Positions 45,378 through 52,551 of a stretch of 64,000 bases of DNA are shown here, in pieces. The notes beneath the pieces were generated by a model. That model saw only the letters and a program-made list of their open reading frames with translations, had not been told where the DNA came from and made no database searches. The stretch covers positions 1-64,000 of the forward strand of contig NZ_JAAGRY010000007.1 in the NCBI RefSeq assembly GCF_015707995.1, read 5' to 3'. How positions within the stretch are numbered: the stretch's first letter is position 1; every line of letters begins with the position of its first letter. The DNA comes from Microbacterium paulum (lineage in GTDB: Bacteria; Actinomycetota; Actinomycetes; Actinomycetales; Microbacteriaceae). Made by a program: the position numbers and the translations under genes.

Positions 45378-46226
45378 TCACCGCACCACCGCAGTAACGG
45401 TCGCGAGCCGGCCGAGCACCTCCTGGCTGATCGAGCCGAGCAAGAAGCGGGCGAGCGCGCCGCGGCCGTGCGTGCCGACGACGGCGAGGCGGGCGCCGCT
45501 CGCGATCTCGTTCAGCACCTGCGAGGGGTAGCCGCGCTCGACGCGGCGCTCGACGACCAGGTCGGGGTAGTCGCTCACGAGGCCCGCGAGGGCGAGCGAC
45601 AGCACCTCTTCGGTCGAGGCCTGCATGTTCTCGAGGTACAGGTCGGGGTACACGGCCAAGTCATTGCGCGGTGCGGTCAGCGGAGTCCACACGCTCACCG
45701 CGACGAGTGCCTCGCCCAGCCGGTCGGCCTCGGCGGCGGCGAAGCGCAGCGCGTGCTCCGACACCGACGACCCGTCGATACCGACGACGACGCCCGACCG
45801 ACCCTCGGTGTCGAAATCGGGCACCACAACGACGGGGCACGCGGCACCGGCGGCGATCCGCACGCCGTGCGCGCCGCGCGGGGGTCCGTCGCCCGGGCCG
45901 CGATAGTCGCTGCCGATGACGAGCAACGCAGAACGGCTGGATGCCTCGATCAGCACCCGCACGGGATTCCCAGCCTCGGCGCGCACCGCCACCGGCACCG
46001 ACGGCGCGGCCGCACGGATGCGCTCCGCCTGAGCCTCGAGGAATTCGCCGGTCGCCGCGAGCGCGTCTTCGACCACGGCATCCTCGCCGACCGTCCCGAG
46101 CGCGCCGCCCACGACGGCGACGAGCTCGAGCCGCTGCGAGCGAGCCTCCGCGCGGCGCACCGCCCAGTCGATCGCGCGGTGAGAAGCAGGGGCGCCGGTC
46201 ACTCCGACGGTGATCGTGTCGTTCAT
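45378..46226 (-). CDS. Universal stress protein with two Usp domains
   Basis: A 282-aa tandem UspA protein. The first domain starts ITVGVTGAPASHRAIDWAV and the second VVVGIDGSSVSEHALRFAAA. The second domain has the ATP-binding G-x-x-G-x9-G-S/T motif in VVGTHGRGALARFLLGSIS, whereas the first is less complete. Actinobacterial tandem Usps are commonly induced by hypoxia or stationary phase. ATG 46226 follows GGAGGG. Confidence 0.92.
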   Translation of the reverse strand: MNDTITVGVTGAPASHRAIDWAVRRAEARSQRLELVAVVGGALGTVGEDAVVEDALAATGEFLEAQAERIRAAAPSVPVAVRAEAGNPVRVLIEASSRSALLVIGSDYRGPGDGPPRGAHGVRIAAGAACPVVVVPDFDTEGRSGVVVGIDGSSVSEHALRFAAAEADRLGEALVAVSVWTPLTAPRNDLAVYPDLYLENMQASTEEVLSLALAGLVSDYPDLVVERRVERGYPSQVLNEIASGARLAVVGTHGRGALARFLLGSISQEVLGRLATVTAVVR

Positions 46227-46319
46227 CGGGCTTATCCCTCCGTTGGGGGCATCCTGTCCTCCCACGCTAGGCGAGACGGATGCCGCGTGCATGCGCTCGC
46301 GCCGTGACAACCCCGCCGC

Positions 46320-46643
46320 TCAGTCGGGCAGTCGCAGCGGATCGTGCGGGGGCGGGTCGATGATCTGCGACGAGGCTTGCGCGTCGGAGTGCGGGTGGGT
46401 CGGGCGCGCGCGCCCGAGGTAAGCGTCGGAATAGGCATCCGACGCGTAGAGCCCGGCGTCGCCACTGCCGGGCCTCGTTCGCCGTGGTCGCACCGACAGC
46501 GCCGAGACCAGCCCGATAGATGCGGCGACGGTCAGCCACACGACCCATGCCGGCCACTGCTCGAACGTCGCGGCGAACACGACGCCGAGGCCCACGACGC
46601 ACACGAGTGCGATGGCCCAGCGCCGTGCGACATCTGCCCACAT
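46320..46643 (-). CDS. Two-TM membrane protein with His/Pro-rich tail
   Basis: A 107-aa protein with two hydrophobic segments (WAIALVCVVGLGVVFAATF and WVVWLTVAASIGLVSALSV) and a hydrophilic C-terminus with repeated SDAYSDAYL and histidines. The family is not known. TAGCGT (46650-46655) is 6 nt before ATG 46643, a leaderless start. Confidence 0.75.
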   Translation of the reverse strand: MWADVARRWAIALVCVVGLGVVFAATFEQWPAWVVWLTVAASIGLVSALSVRPRRTRPGSGDAGLYASDAYSDAYLGRARPTHPHSDAQASSQIIDPPPHDPLRLPD

Positions 46644-46710
46644 GGGCTCACGCTAGCCGAGCGCGCGATCCGCCACGACCCCCCACGACGCCCCGGCGCC
46701 AGCAGCAGGA

Positions 46711-46890
46711 CTACTGGAAGATCGGCAGCTGCGAGGCGAGAGCGAGGATCAGACCCGCGAAGGTCAGGAGCATGATGCCGCGGCCGTTCGGCAGCGGCGT
46801 TCCCTGCGGGGCATCCTTGCGCCCGCGCAGAAACAGGACGAGCGCGAAGATCAGCAGCGCCATGCCCGAGAGCACCAAGAAGATCGCCAT
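46711..46890 (-). CDS. Small two-TM protein, 59 aa
   Basis: Two membrane segments (IFLVLSGMALLIFALVLFL and IMLLTFAGLILALASQLPIF) joined by a short basic loop with GRKDAPQG. It starts at ATG 46890, whose A coincides with the last base region of the preceding stop (TGATG), so it is coupled to the micro-protein upstream. Function unknown. Confidence 0.7.
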   Translation of the reverse strand: MAIFLVLSGMALLIFALVLFLRGRKDAPQGTPLPNGRGIMLLTFAGLILALASQLPIFQ

Positions 46891-47015
46891 CAGCGCTCGC
46901 CCCCGCCCGAACCGCGGCGCCGGCCGCGCACGAACTGCACGACGAAGACGGTCAGCGTGCCGAGCAAGATCACGATGCTCGTGAGATAGAGCAGGGTCTG
47001 CTCGACCGGGTTCAC
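46890..47015 (-). CDS. Micro membrane protein, 41 aa
   Basis: VNPVEQTLLYLTSIVILLGT, then VFVVQFVRGRRRGSGGGER: one membrane helix with a strongly basic cytoplasmic tail. GTG 47015 lies in the stop of the HAD gene (GTGA overlap), and its own TGA overlaps the next ATG. The double overlap makes it credible despite its size. Confidence 0.7.
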   Translation of the reverse strand: MNPVEQTLLYLTSIVILLGTLTVFVVQFVRGRRRGSGGGER

Positions 47016-47821
47016 AAGATCTCCGGGTCTTCGGACTCGAAGGGTTCGCTCGACAGCAGGTCGGCGACCGAATCGAGCACCTCGTCGGGGCGGAACGGGT
47101 AGCGCTCGATCTCGGCGTCGTCCGAGATGCCGGTGCGCACGAGGATCGTGTGCAGCCCCGCCTCGATGCCGGCGACGACATCGGTGTCCATGCGGTCGCC
47201 GATCATGCCGGTGTTCTCGGAGTGCGCCCCGATCCGGTTCATCGCCGAGCGGAACATCATCGGGTTCGGCTTGCCGACGACGTACGGCGCCTTGCCCGTC
47301 GCGTGTGTGATGAGCGCCGCGAACGACCCGGTCGCCGGCACGACTCCGGTCGGGGTGGGGCCTGTGGCATCCGGGTTCGTGATGATGAACCGCGCACCGG
47401 CGTTGATGAACCGGATCGCCTGCGTGATGCGGTCGAACGAGTAGTTGCGGGTCTCGCCGACCACGACGTAGTCGGGCTGCGTCTCGGTCATGACGTACCC
47501 GGCCTCGTGCAGCGCGGTCGTCAGCCCCGCCTCGCCGATGACGAAGGCGGTGCCGCCCGGGTGCTGCGACTTCAGGAACTCCGCGGTCGCGAGCGCCGAC
47601 GTCCAGATGCGCTCTTCGGGCACCTCGAGCCCCGAGATCCGCAGCCGCGCACTCAGATCGCGTGGCGTGTAGAACGGGTTGTTCGTCAGCACCAGAAAGG
47701 GCGTTCCGGTGTCACGCCACTGGGCGAGCAGCTCGGCCGCCCCCGGGATCGGCTTGTTCTCGTGGACGAGAACCCCGTCCATGTCGGTGAGCCAGCATTC
47801 GATATCGGCACGTGTCCGCAT
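47012..47821 (-). CDS. HAD-superfamily phosphatase, NagD-like
   Basis: A 269-aa HAD hydrolase of the NagD/p-nitrophenyl phosphatase type. Motif I is LTDMDGVLVHENKPIPGA, motif II VLTNNPFYT, the C2 cap lies between, and motif IV is MIGDRMDTDVVAGIEAG. The substrate is probably a sugar or nucleotide monophosphate. TAGGCT (47829-47834) lies 7 nt before ATG 47821. It leads an operon with two micro membrane proteins. Confidence 0.92.
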   Translation of the reverse strand: MRTRADIECWLTDMDGVLVHENKPIPGAAELLAQWRDTGTPFLVLTNNPFYTPRDLSARLRISGLEVPEERIWTSALATAEFLKSQHPGGTAFVIGEAGLTTALHEAGYVMTETQPDYVVVGETRNYSFDRITQAIRFINAGARFIITNPDATGPTPTGVVPATGSFAALITHATGKAPYVVGKPNPMMFRSAMNRIGAHSENTGMIGDRMDTDVVAGIEAGLHTILVRTGISDDAEIERYPFRPDEVLDSVADLLSSEPFESEDPEIL

Positions 47822-47828
47822 GGGGCCC

Positions 47829-47856
47829 AGCCTAGCGGTGCGATCCGCCCTAGTCT
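47829..47856. promoter_or_regulatory. Back-to-back leaderless promoters
   Basis: TAGGCT on the minus strand (47829-47834) serves the HAD gene and TAGTCT on the plus strand (47851-47856) serves the SDR gene. The two start codons are only 41 bp apart, so the promoters overlap and polymerases should compete. Confidence 0.6.
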
Positions 47857-47862
47857 CGACCC

Positions 47863-48819
47863 GTGGCACGTGATGACTGGGACCCCCACCGCCTCCCCGA
47901 CCTCGAGGGGCGCCGGTATCTCGTCACGGGCTCGACGGCCGGTCTCGGTTTCTTCTCGTCGCTGCAGCTCGCCGCCGCCGGCGGTCACGTCATCATGACC
48001 GGACGGAACCCGAACCGTCTCGCTGCGGCGCGTGCCGCGGTGCTGCGCAATGCGCCGGATGCCTCGGTCGAAACCCTCCTCCTCGACACCAGCAACCTGG
48101 GGTCGGTGCGCGCCGCGGCGGCGACCGTGCGCGGGCGCGCCGGGCTGCACGGACTGCTGCTGAACGCCGGAATCGTCCACCCGCCGCGCCGCCGCGAGAC
48201 CACGGCCGACGGCCACGAGATCGTCTTCGCGACCAACGCACTCGGCCACTACGCCCTCGCCGGCGAACTGCTGCTCCCGCTGGCCGCCGGCCGCGGCCGC
48301 ATGGTGTGGGTCGGGTCGATGTCGACCTCGATGTGGCCCTACGACCCGATCGACCCCGAGCTCGAGAACGGCTACACCCCGTGGCGCGCCTACGTGCAGT
48401 CCAAGGTCGCGACGACGGCCCTCGGGCTCGAGGCCGACCGGCGCCTCCGCGCCGCGAGCGTGCCCATCGCGAGCGTCGTCGCGCATCCCGGGTTCTCGAT
48501 CAGCGGCCGCACCCGCGGCATCGTCGGGGTCAACGAGCCCACGCGCCGGCGCCGATTCATCGGCAACCTGCAGGCCCCGATCACCCAGTCGAAAGAGCAC
48601 GGCGCCTGGCCGCTCGTGCGCGCCCTCGTCGACCCCGAGGCCGAGGGCGGCCAGTTCTGGGGACCGTCGCGCGTCGTCGCCGGGGCCGTGCGCCGAGCGA
48701 CACCCGCCAAGATCACCCGCGACCACGAGCTCGCGGCGCGCCTTTGGAACTACTGCGAACACGCCACCGGCCTGCCCTGGCCGTACCTGAAGGCGAGCCG
48801 CACGAGGCGCCGGCGGTGA
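47863..48819 (+). CDS. Short-chain dehydrogenase/reductase
   Basis: A 318-aa Rossmann oxidoreductase. The cofactor motif TGSTAGLGFFSSLQLAAAGG, the structural LLNAGIV and the catalytic YVQSK (Tyr-x3-Lys) are present with an upstream Ser in VWVGSMSTSMW. The sequence resembles the WWOX/retinol dehydrogenase-like group. Substrate unknown. TAGTCT 6 nt before GTG 47863 supports the start. Confidence 0.9.
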   Translation: MARDDWDPHRLPDLEGRRYLVTGSTAGLGFFSSLQLAAAGGHVIMTGRNPNRLAAARAAVLRNAPDASVETLLLDTSNLGSVRAAAATVRGRAGLHGLLLNAGIVHPPRRRETTADGHEIVFATNALGHYALAGELLLPLAAGRGRMVWVGSMSTSMWPYDPIDPELENGYTPWRAYVQSKVATTALGLEADRRLRAASVPIASVVAHPGFSISGRTRGIVGVNEPTRRRRFIGNLQAPITQSKEHGAWPLVRALVDPEAEGGQFWGPSRVVAGAVRRATPAKITRDHELAARLWNYCEHATGLPWPYLKASRTRRRR

Positions 48820-48893
48820 CTACCGCCCCGTAGCCGACACGGCTCGGGCTCGCCGCCGCGGCGGCGCTGCGCTGGCGGCGCCTGCGCGCCGCG

Positions 48894-49553
48894 ATGACGG
48901 ATGCCTCGAGCTTTCGCAGCTGGATGATCGACGCCAACGACGGCATCATCGCCACGGCCAGCCTGCTGCAGGGTTTCGCCGGGGCGGGAGCGAGCGACCG
49001 CCTGCTGCTGCTCGCCGCGACCGCCGCGACCATCGCCGGCGGGCTCTCGGCCGGCGGCGCGAAATGGGCCGAGGTCGCCGTGGAACGCGAAGCCGAGCAG
49101 CGGCTCGTACGGGAAGAGTCGGCGGAGCTCGAAGCCGACCTGCGCGGCGAGATCGACGAACTCACCGCCCACTGGCAGGCCAAGGGCCTCTCGCCCGAGA
49201 CGGCCCGCACCGTCGCCGAAGAGCTCACCGCCCACGACGCGCTCGCCGCCCAGCTCGACGCCGAGTTCGGCATCGAAGAGCTGCTCACTCCCGCAGCCCC
49301 CATCTGGTCGGGGTTCGCGACCGCGATCGCGTTCATGGTCGGCGCCTCGATCCCGCTCCTGATCACCTGGCTCGTTCCCATGCAAGTCGAAGACACCGTC
49401 ATCGTCATCGCCGTCATCGTCTCGCTCACGGTCGCCTCGATCATCGCCGCGCGCGCCGGGCACCTCGTGCTGCGCAAGGTGCTGGTGCGCAGCCTCGTCG
49501 TCGGCATCGGCACGATGGCGGTCAGCTACGTCGCGGGACTCGTCCTGTTCTGA
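48894..49553 (+). CDS. VIT1/CCC1-family membrane protein
   Basis: A 219-aa protein. The N-terminal WMIDANDGIIATASLLQGFA matches the first segment of VIT1/CCC1 Fe/Mn transporters, and the conserved cytoplasmic metal-binding helices are replaced here by an acidic domain of about 75 aa (VEREAEQRLVREESAELEAD). Three or four membrane segments follow. It may store or export iron or manganese; proximity to mntR-mntH fits metal homeostasis. It is convergent with mntR. Confidence 0.85.
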   Translation: MTDASSFRSWMIDANDGIIATASLLQGFAGAGASDRLLLLAATAATIAGGLSAGGAKWAEVAVEREAEQRLVREESAELEADLRGEIDELTAHWQAKGLSPETARTVAEELTAHDALAAQLDAEFGIEELLTPAAPIWSGFATAIAFMVGASIPLLITWLVPMQVEDTVIVIAVIVSLTVASIIAARAGHLVLRKVLVRSLVVGIGTMAVSYVAGLVLF

Positions 49554-49575
49554 GCCCGGGCTGCTCGCACCGAGG

Positions 49576-50220
49576 TCAGGCGGTGATCCAGACGGCCGAC
49601 GCCGCGGCATCCGGAAGTTCGATCGTCGCGCCGCCGTCGACCTGCACCGCACCGCGGCCGGTGACCGTCACCGCGTGGCCCACATCGATGCCCGCACCCT
49701 CGAGCGCCCTCAGCAGCGCCGGGTCGCGATCGCTCACCCGCAGCACCCGCCCGCTGTGCCCGATGACGGCCTCGGCGAGCAGCACGAACGGTTCGGTCAC
49801 GACCACGCCCGAGGCATCCGGAATCGCGTCGCCGTGCGGATCGCGCGTCGGGTGCCCGAGCCGGGCCGAGATGCCCTCGAGCAGCCGGTCGCTGATCGCG
49901 TGCTCGAGCACCTCGGCCTCGTCGTGCACTTCGTCCCACGCGTAGTCGAACTCGCGCACCAGCCACGTCTCGATCAGGCGATGCCGGCGGATGATCGCCG
50001 CCGCCCGCGCGCGACCGGCATCGGTCAGCGACACCGGACCGTACGGGCGGTGCGACACGAGCCCCAGCGCCGCGAGCTTCTGCACCATCTCGGTCACCGT
50101 CGACGGCGCCAGGGCGAGCTCGGCCGCGAGCTGCGACGGCGTGATCGCGACGCTCTGCCACTCGGTGTGGTGGTAGATCGTCTTCAGGTAGTCGTCGATC
50201 GCGACGGAGTTCGCGGGCAC
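49576..50220 (-). CDS. mntR: DtxR/MntR-family metal-dependent repressor
   Basis: A 214-aa regulator. The DNA-binding domain has SVAIDDYLKTIYHHTEWQS and LAAELALAPSTVTEMVQKLA. A dimer/metal domain follows with the typical RRHRLIETWLVREFDYAWDEVHDEAE, and a C-terminal SH3-like FeoA domain has RVLRVSDRDPALLRALEGAG. It probably represses manganese uptake when Mn or Fe is sufficient. The start is GTG 50220: TAGCCT (50228-50233) lies 7 nt upstream and its TAG is the stop codon of mntH. Confidence 0.92.
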   Translation of the reverse strand: MPANSVAIDDYLKTIYHHTEWQSVAITPSQLAAELALAPSTVTEMVQKLAALGLVSHRPYGPVSLTDAGRARAAAIIRRHRLIETWLVREFDYAWDEVHDEAEVLEHAISDRLLEGISARLGHPTRDPHGDAIPDASGVVVTEPFVLLAEAVIGHSGRVLRVSDRDPALLRALEGAGIDVGHAVTVTGRGAVQVDGGATIELPDAAASAVWITA

Positions 50221-50230
50221 GCGGTCCAGG

Positions 50231-51646
50231 CTATCCGCCCGGCGGGGCGCCACCCAGCACGAGCCACAGCAGCATCCCGTTGAGCGCGATGAGAAAGACC
50301 GCGGATGCCACGCCGCCGAGCGTCGTCCACCATCGGTTGCGGTAGCGGCCGAGCACGTCGGTGCGCGCCGTGAGGGCGACGAGCGGCACGAGCGCGAACG
50401 GGATGCCGAAGCTCAGCACCACCTGGCTGAGCACGAGCGCGGCCGTCGGGTCGACGCCCGCGGCGAGGATCGCGATCGCGGGCGCGAGCGTCACGAGCCG
50501 CCGCGCGATGAGCGGCACGCGCACCCGCAGCAGGCCCTGCATGATCTCGGCGCCGGCGTAGGCCCCGACCGCCGTGCTCGCGAGGCCGCTCGCGAGCAGC
50601 CCCACCGCGAACAGGGTCGCGACGACCGCGCCGAGGCCCGACTGCAGGGCGGCGTAGGCGCCTTCGAGACTGTCGGTGCCGGGCACGCCGGCGAGGTTCG
50701 CGGCGGCCAGCAGCAGGATGGCGAGGTTCACGGTGCCCGCGATCGCCAGGGCGATCGTGACATCCCACCGGGTCGCCCGCAGCAGGCGGGGGATACGGGC
50801 GGGGTCGGGTGGGGTGGCGGTGTTCGGGGTCGGGGCGGTCGGGGTGTGCGGGGTGGTTTTGTCGGTGGTGGCGGTCGGGGGATGCGGGGTTGAGGTCGTC
50901 GAGGCGTCGGCGAACCGGTCGCGGGCGAGCGCGCTGTGCGCGTAGATCGCGTGCGGCATGATCGTCGCCCCGAGGATCGAGGCGGCCAGCAGCACCGATT
51001 CGGCGCCCTCGAAGCGGGGGACGAGTCCGCCGATCACGCCCGCCGGGTCGGGCGGCGCGACGAACACGCCGTACGCGAACCCGAACGCGATGATCGCGAG
51101 CAGCGCGATCACGATGAACTCGAAGCTGCGCGCCCCGCGCCGCTGCTGCACGAGCAGCAGCGCCAGCGAGACGGCCCCCGTCACGAGGCCGCCGACCGGG
51201 AGGGGCACCCCGAACAGCAGCCACAGGGCCACCGCCCCGCCGATCACCTCGGCGATGTCGGTCGCCATCGCGACGAGCTCGGCCTGCAGCCAATACGCCC
51301 GCCGCGCCCACGGGCGGTGCAGGCGCTCGCCGAGCGTTTCGGCGAGGCTTCGCCCCGTCACGACCCCGAGCTTGGCCGACAGGTATTGGATCAGCCACGC
51401 CATCGTGTTGCCGAGCACCACGACCCACACCAGCAGATACCCGAACCGGGCGCCCGCGGTCATGTTGCTCGCGACGTTGCCGGGGTCGAGATAGGCGACG
51501 CCCGCCACGAGCGCCGGGCCCAGCAGCCACGCGGCACGCGGGCGGCGGGCGGTCACGGGCGCGCCCTCCGACGCGCGCGGGGGCGTGCGCGCGGGCTGGG
51601 CGGACCGCTCCTGCCCTGTCGGCCCCATCGAAGGATTTTTCGGCAC
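50231..51646 (-). CDS. mntH: NRAMP-family Mn2+/Fe2+ transporter with Thr/Pro-rich insert
   Basis: A 471-aa proton-coupled metal importer. The metal-site motif DPGN lies in GVAYLDPGNVASNM (segment 1) and MPHAIYAHSAL (segment 6) corresponds to the MPH motif. Between segments 6 and 7, about residues 245-285 form a low-complexity Thr/Pro insert (STTSTPHPPTATTDKTTPHT) not usual in MntH; it would be on the cytoplasmic loop. GTG 51646 is preferred since TACGTT (51653-51658) is 6 nt before it. The promoter is covered by two MntR-type operators, and mntR follows by 10 bp. Confidence 0.92.
   Translation of the reverse strand: MPKNPSMGPTGQERSAQPARTPPRASEGAPVTARRPRAAWLLGPALVAGVAYLDPGNVASNMTAGARFGYLLVWVVVLGNTMAWLIQYLSAKLGVVTGRSLAETLGERLHRPWARRAYWLQAELVAMATDIAEVIGGAVALWLLFGVPLPVGGLVTGAVSLALLLVQQRRGARSFEFIVIALLAIIAFGFAYGVFVAPPDPAGVIGGLVPRFEGAESVLLAASILGATIMPHAIYAHSALARDRFADASTTSTPHPPTATTDKTTPHTPTAPTPNTATPPDPARIPRLLRATRWDVTIALAIAGTVNLAILLLAAANLAGVPGTDSLEGAYAALQSGLGAVVATLFAVGLLASGLASTAVGAYAGAEIMQGLLRVRVPLIARRLVTLAPAIAILAAGVDPTAALVLSQVVLSFGIPFALVPLVALTARTDVLGRYRNRWWTTLGGVASAVFLIALNGMLLWLVLGGAPPGG
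50826..50853 (+). other. G-quadruplex-forming sequence inside mntH
   Basis: Four GGGG runs (50826-50829, 50832-50835, 50841-50844, 50850-50853) with loops of 2, 5 and 5 nt fit the canonical G4 pattern. They lie on the plus strand, the template strand of mntH, and encode the Thr/Pro insert. Confidence 0.6.
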
Positions 51647-51684
51647 ACCGAAAACGTAGCACCGGATATTTCGGCGTATCGAAA
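51638..51684 (-). promoter_or_regulatory. Paired MntR-type operators over the mntH promoter
   Basis: TTTCGG-CACA-CCGAAA (51638-51653) and TTTCGG-CGTA-TCGAAA (51669-51684) share the same 6-4-6 layout, with centres 31 bp apart, about three helical turns. The first covers the start codon and spacer and touches the -10 box TACGTT (51653-51658); the second covers the -35 position and is framed by further inverted ACCGGAT/ATCCGGT (51661-51667, 51686-51692). Binding by the adjacent MntR is inference. Confidence 0.75.
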
Positions 51685-51823
51685 AATCCGGTGTGGGCGC
51701 GTCTGTGGGGGCGTCGGCACGGGAAACCGGGGTGCGGGGCGGCGGAGCCGCGGTGACGGCACGGGATCCCCTGCTGATGCCCCCGGATCGGGCGGGCGCC
51801 GAACGCCCGACTAGCCTGAACCT

Positions 51824-52504
51824 GTGGGCGCATCAGGCGAGCCGGAAGGCGAGAACGGGTCAGAGCCCGAGCGCGCTCCGGCGTCCGAGGCCGAGCCGCA
51901 GCTGCCGGTCGGCGTGGGGCCCTGGCTCGGCAGCGTCGACGACTGGCCCGACGACCCGCGCTACGACCGTGAGCTGCTCGCCGGGGGAGACCGCCGCAAC
52001 GTCATCGACCGGTACCGCTACTGGACGATGGAGGCCATCGTCGCCGACCTCGATGCACACCGGCATCCGTTTCACGTCGCGATCGAGAACTGGCAGCACG
52101 ACATGAACATCGGCTCGATCGTGCGCAGCGCCAACGCCTTCGGCGCGGCCGAGGTGCACATCGTCGGCAAGCGCCGCTGGAACCGTCGCGGCGCGATGGT
52201 CACCGACCGCTACCAGCACGTGCGCCACCATGAAGACATCGCCGCGTTCGCCGCATGGGCGAAGGATGCCACTCTGCCGATCATCGCCGTCGACAACGTG
52301 CCCGGCTCGGTGCCGGTCGACCGTGCCGACCTGCCCGAGCATTGCGTGCTGTTGTTCGGTCAGGAAGGTCCGGGGCTCTCACCCGAGGCCGTCACCGCCG
52401 CGCAGGGCGTGGTCGAGATCACCCAGTACGGCTCGACCCGTTCGATCAACGCGAGCGCCGCCGCGGCGGTCGTGATGTACGAGTGGTGCCGCCGCTGGGC
52501 GTGA
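51824..52504 (+). CDS. SPOUT/TrmH-family RNA methyltransferase
   Basis: A 226-aa SAM-dependent 2'-O-ribose methyltransferase of the SpoU/TrmH class. Motif 1 is HDMNIGSIVRSANAFGAAEV, motif 2 VLLFGQEGPGLSPEA and motif 3 ITQYGSTRSINASAAAAVVM, forming the trefoil-knot SAM site. The N-terminus of about 40 aa is Glu/Pro-rich. The RNA target, tRNA or rRNA, is not clear. The start GTG 51824 has TAGCCT (51812-51817) at 6 nt. Confidence 0.92.
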   Translation: MGASGEPEGENGSEPERAPASEAEPQLPVGVGPWLGSVDDWPDDPRYDRELLAGGDRRNVIDRYRYWTMEAIVADLDAHRHPFHVAIENWQHDMNIGSIVRSANAFGAAEVHIVGKRRWNRRGAMVTDRYQHVRHHEDIAAFAAWAKDATLPIIAVDNVPGSVPVDRADLPEHCVLLFGQEGPGLSPEAVTAAQGVVEITQYGSTRSINASAAAAVVMYEWCRRWA

Positions 52505-52521
52505 CGTCACTGGGCGTGACG
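52495..52521 (+). repeat. 12-bp direct repeat spanning the methyltransferase stop codon
   Basis: CTGGGCGTGACG occurs at 52495-52506, which contains the stop TGA, and at 52510-52521. Confidence 0.6.
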
Positions 52522-52551
52522 GCACCGGACCCGAAATCACGGCACCTGAGC

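Noticed and set aside
45144-46307. A 387-codon plus-strand frame opposite the universal stress protein gene
   Set aside because: The minus strand has two full Usp domains with the ATP motif; the plus-strand frame has no family features.
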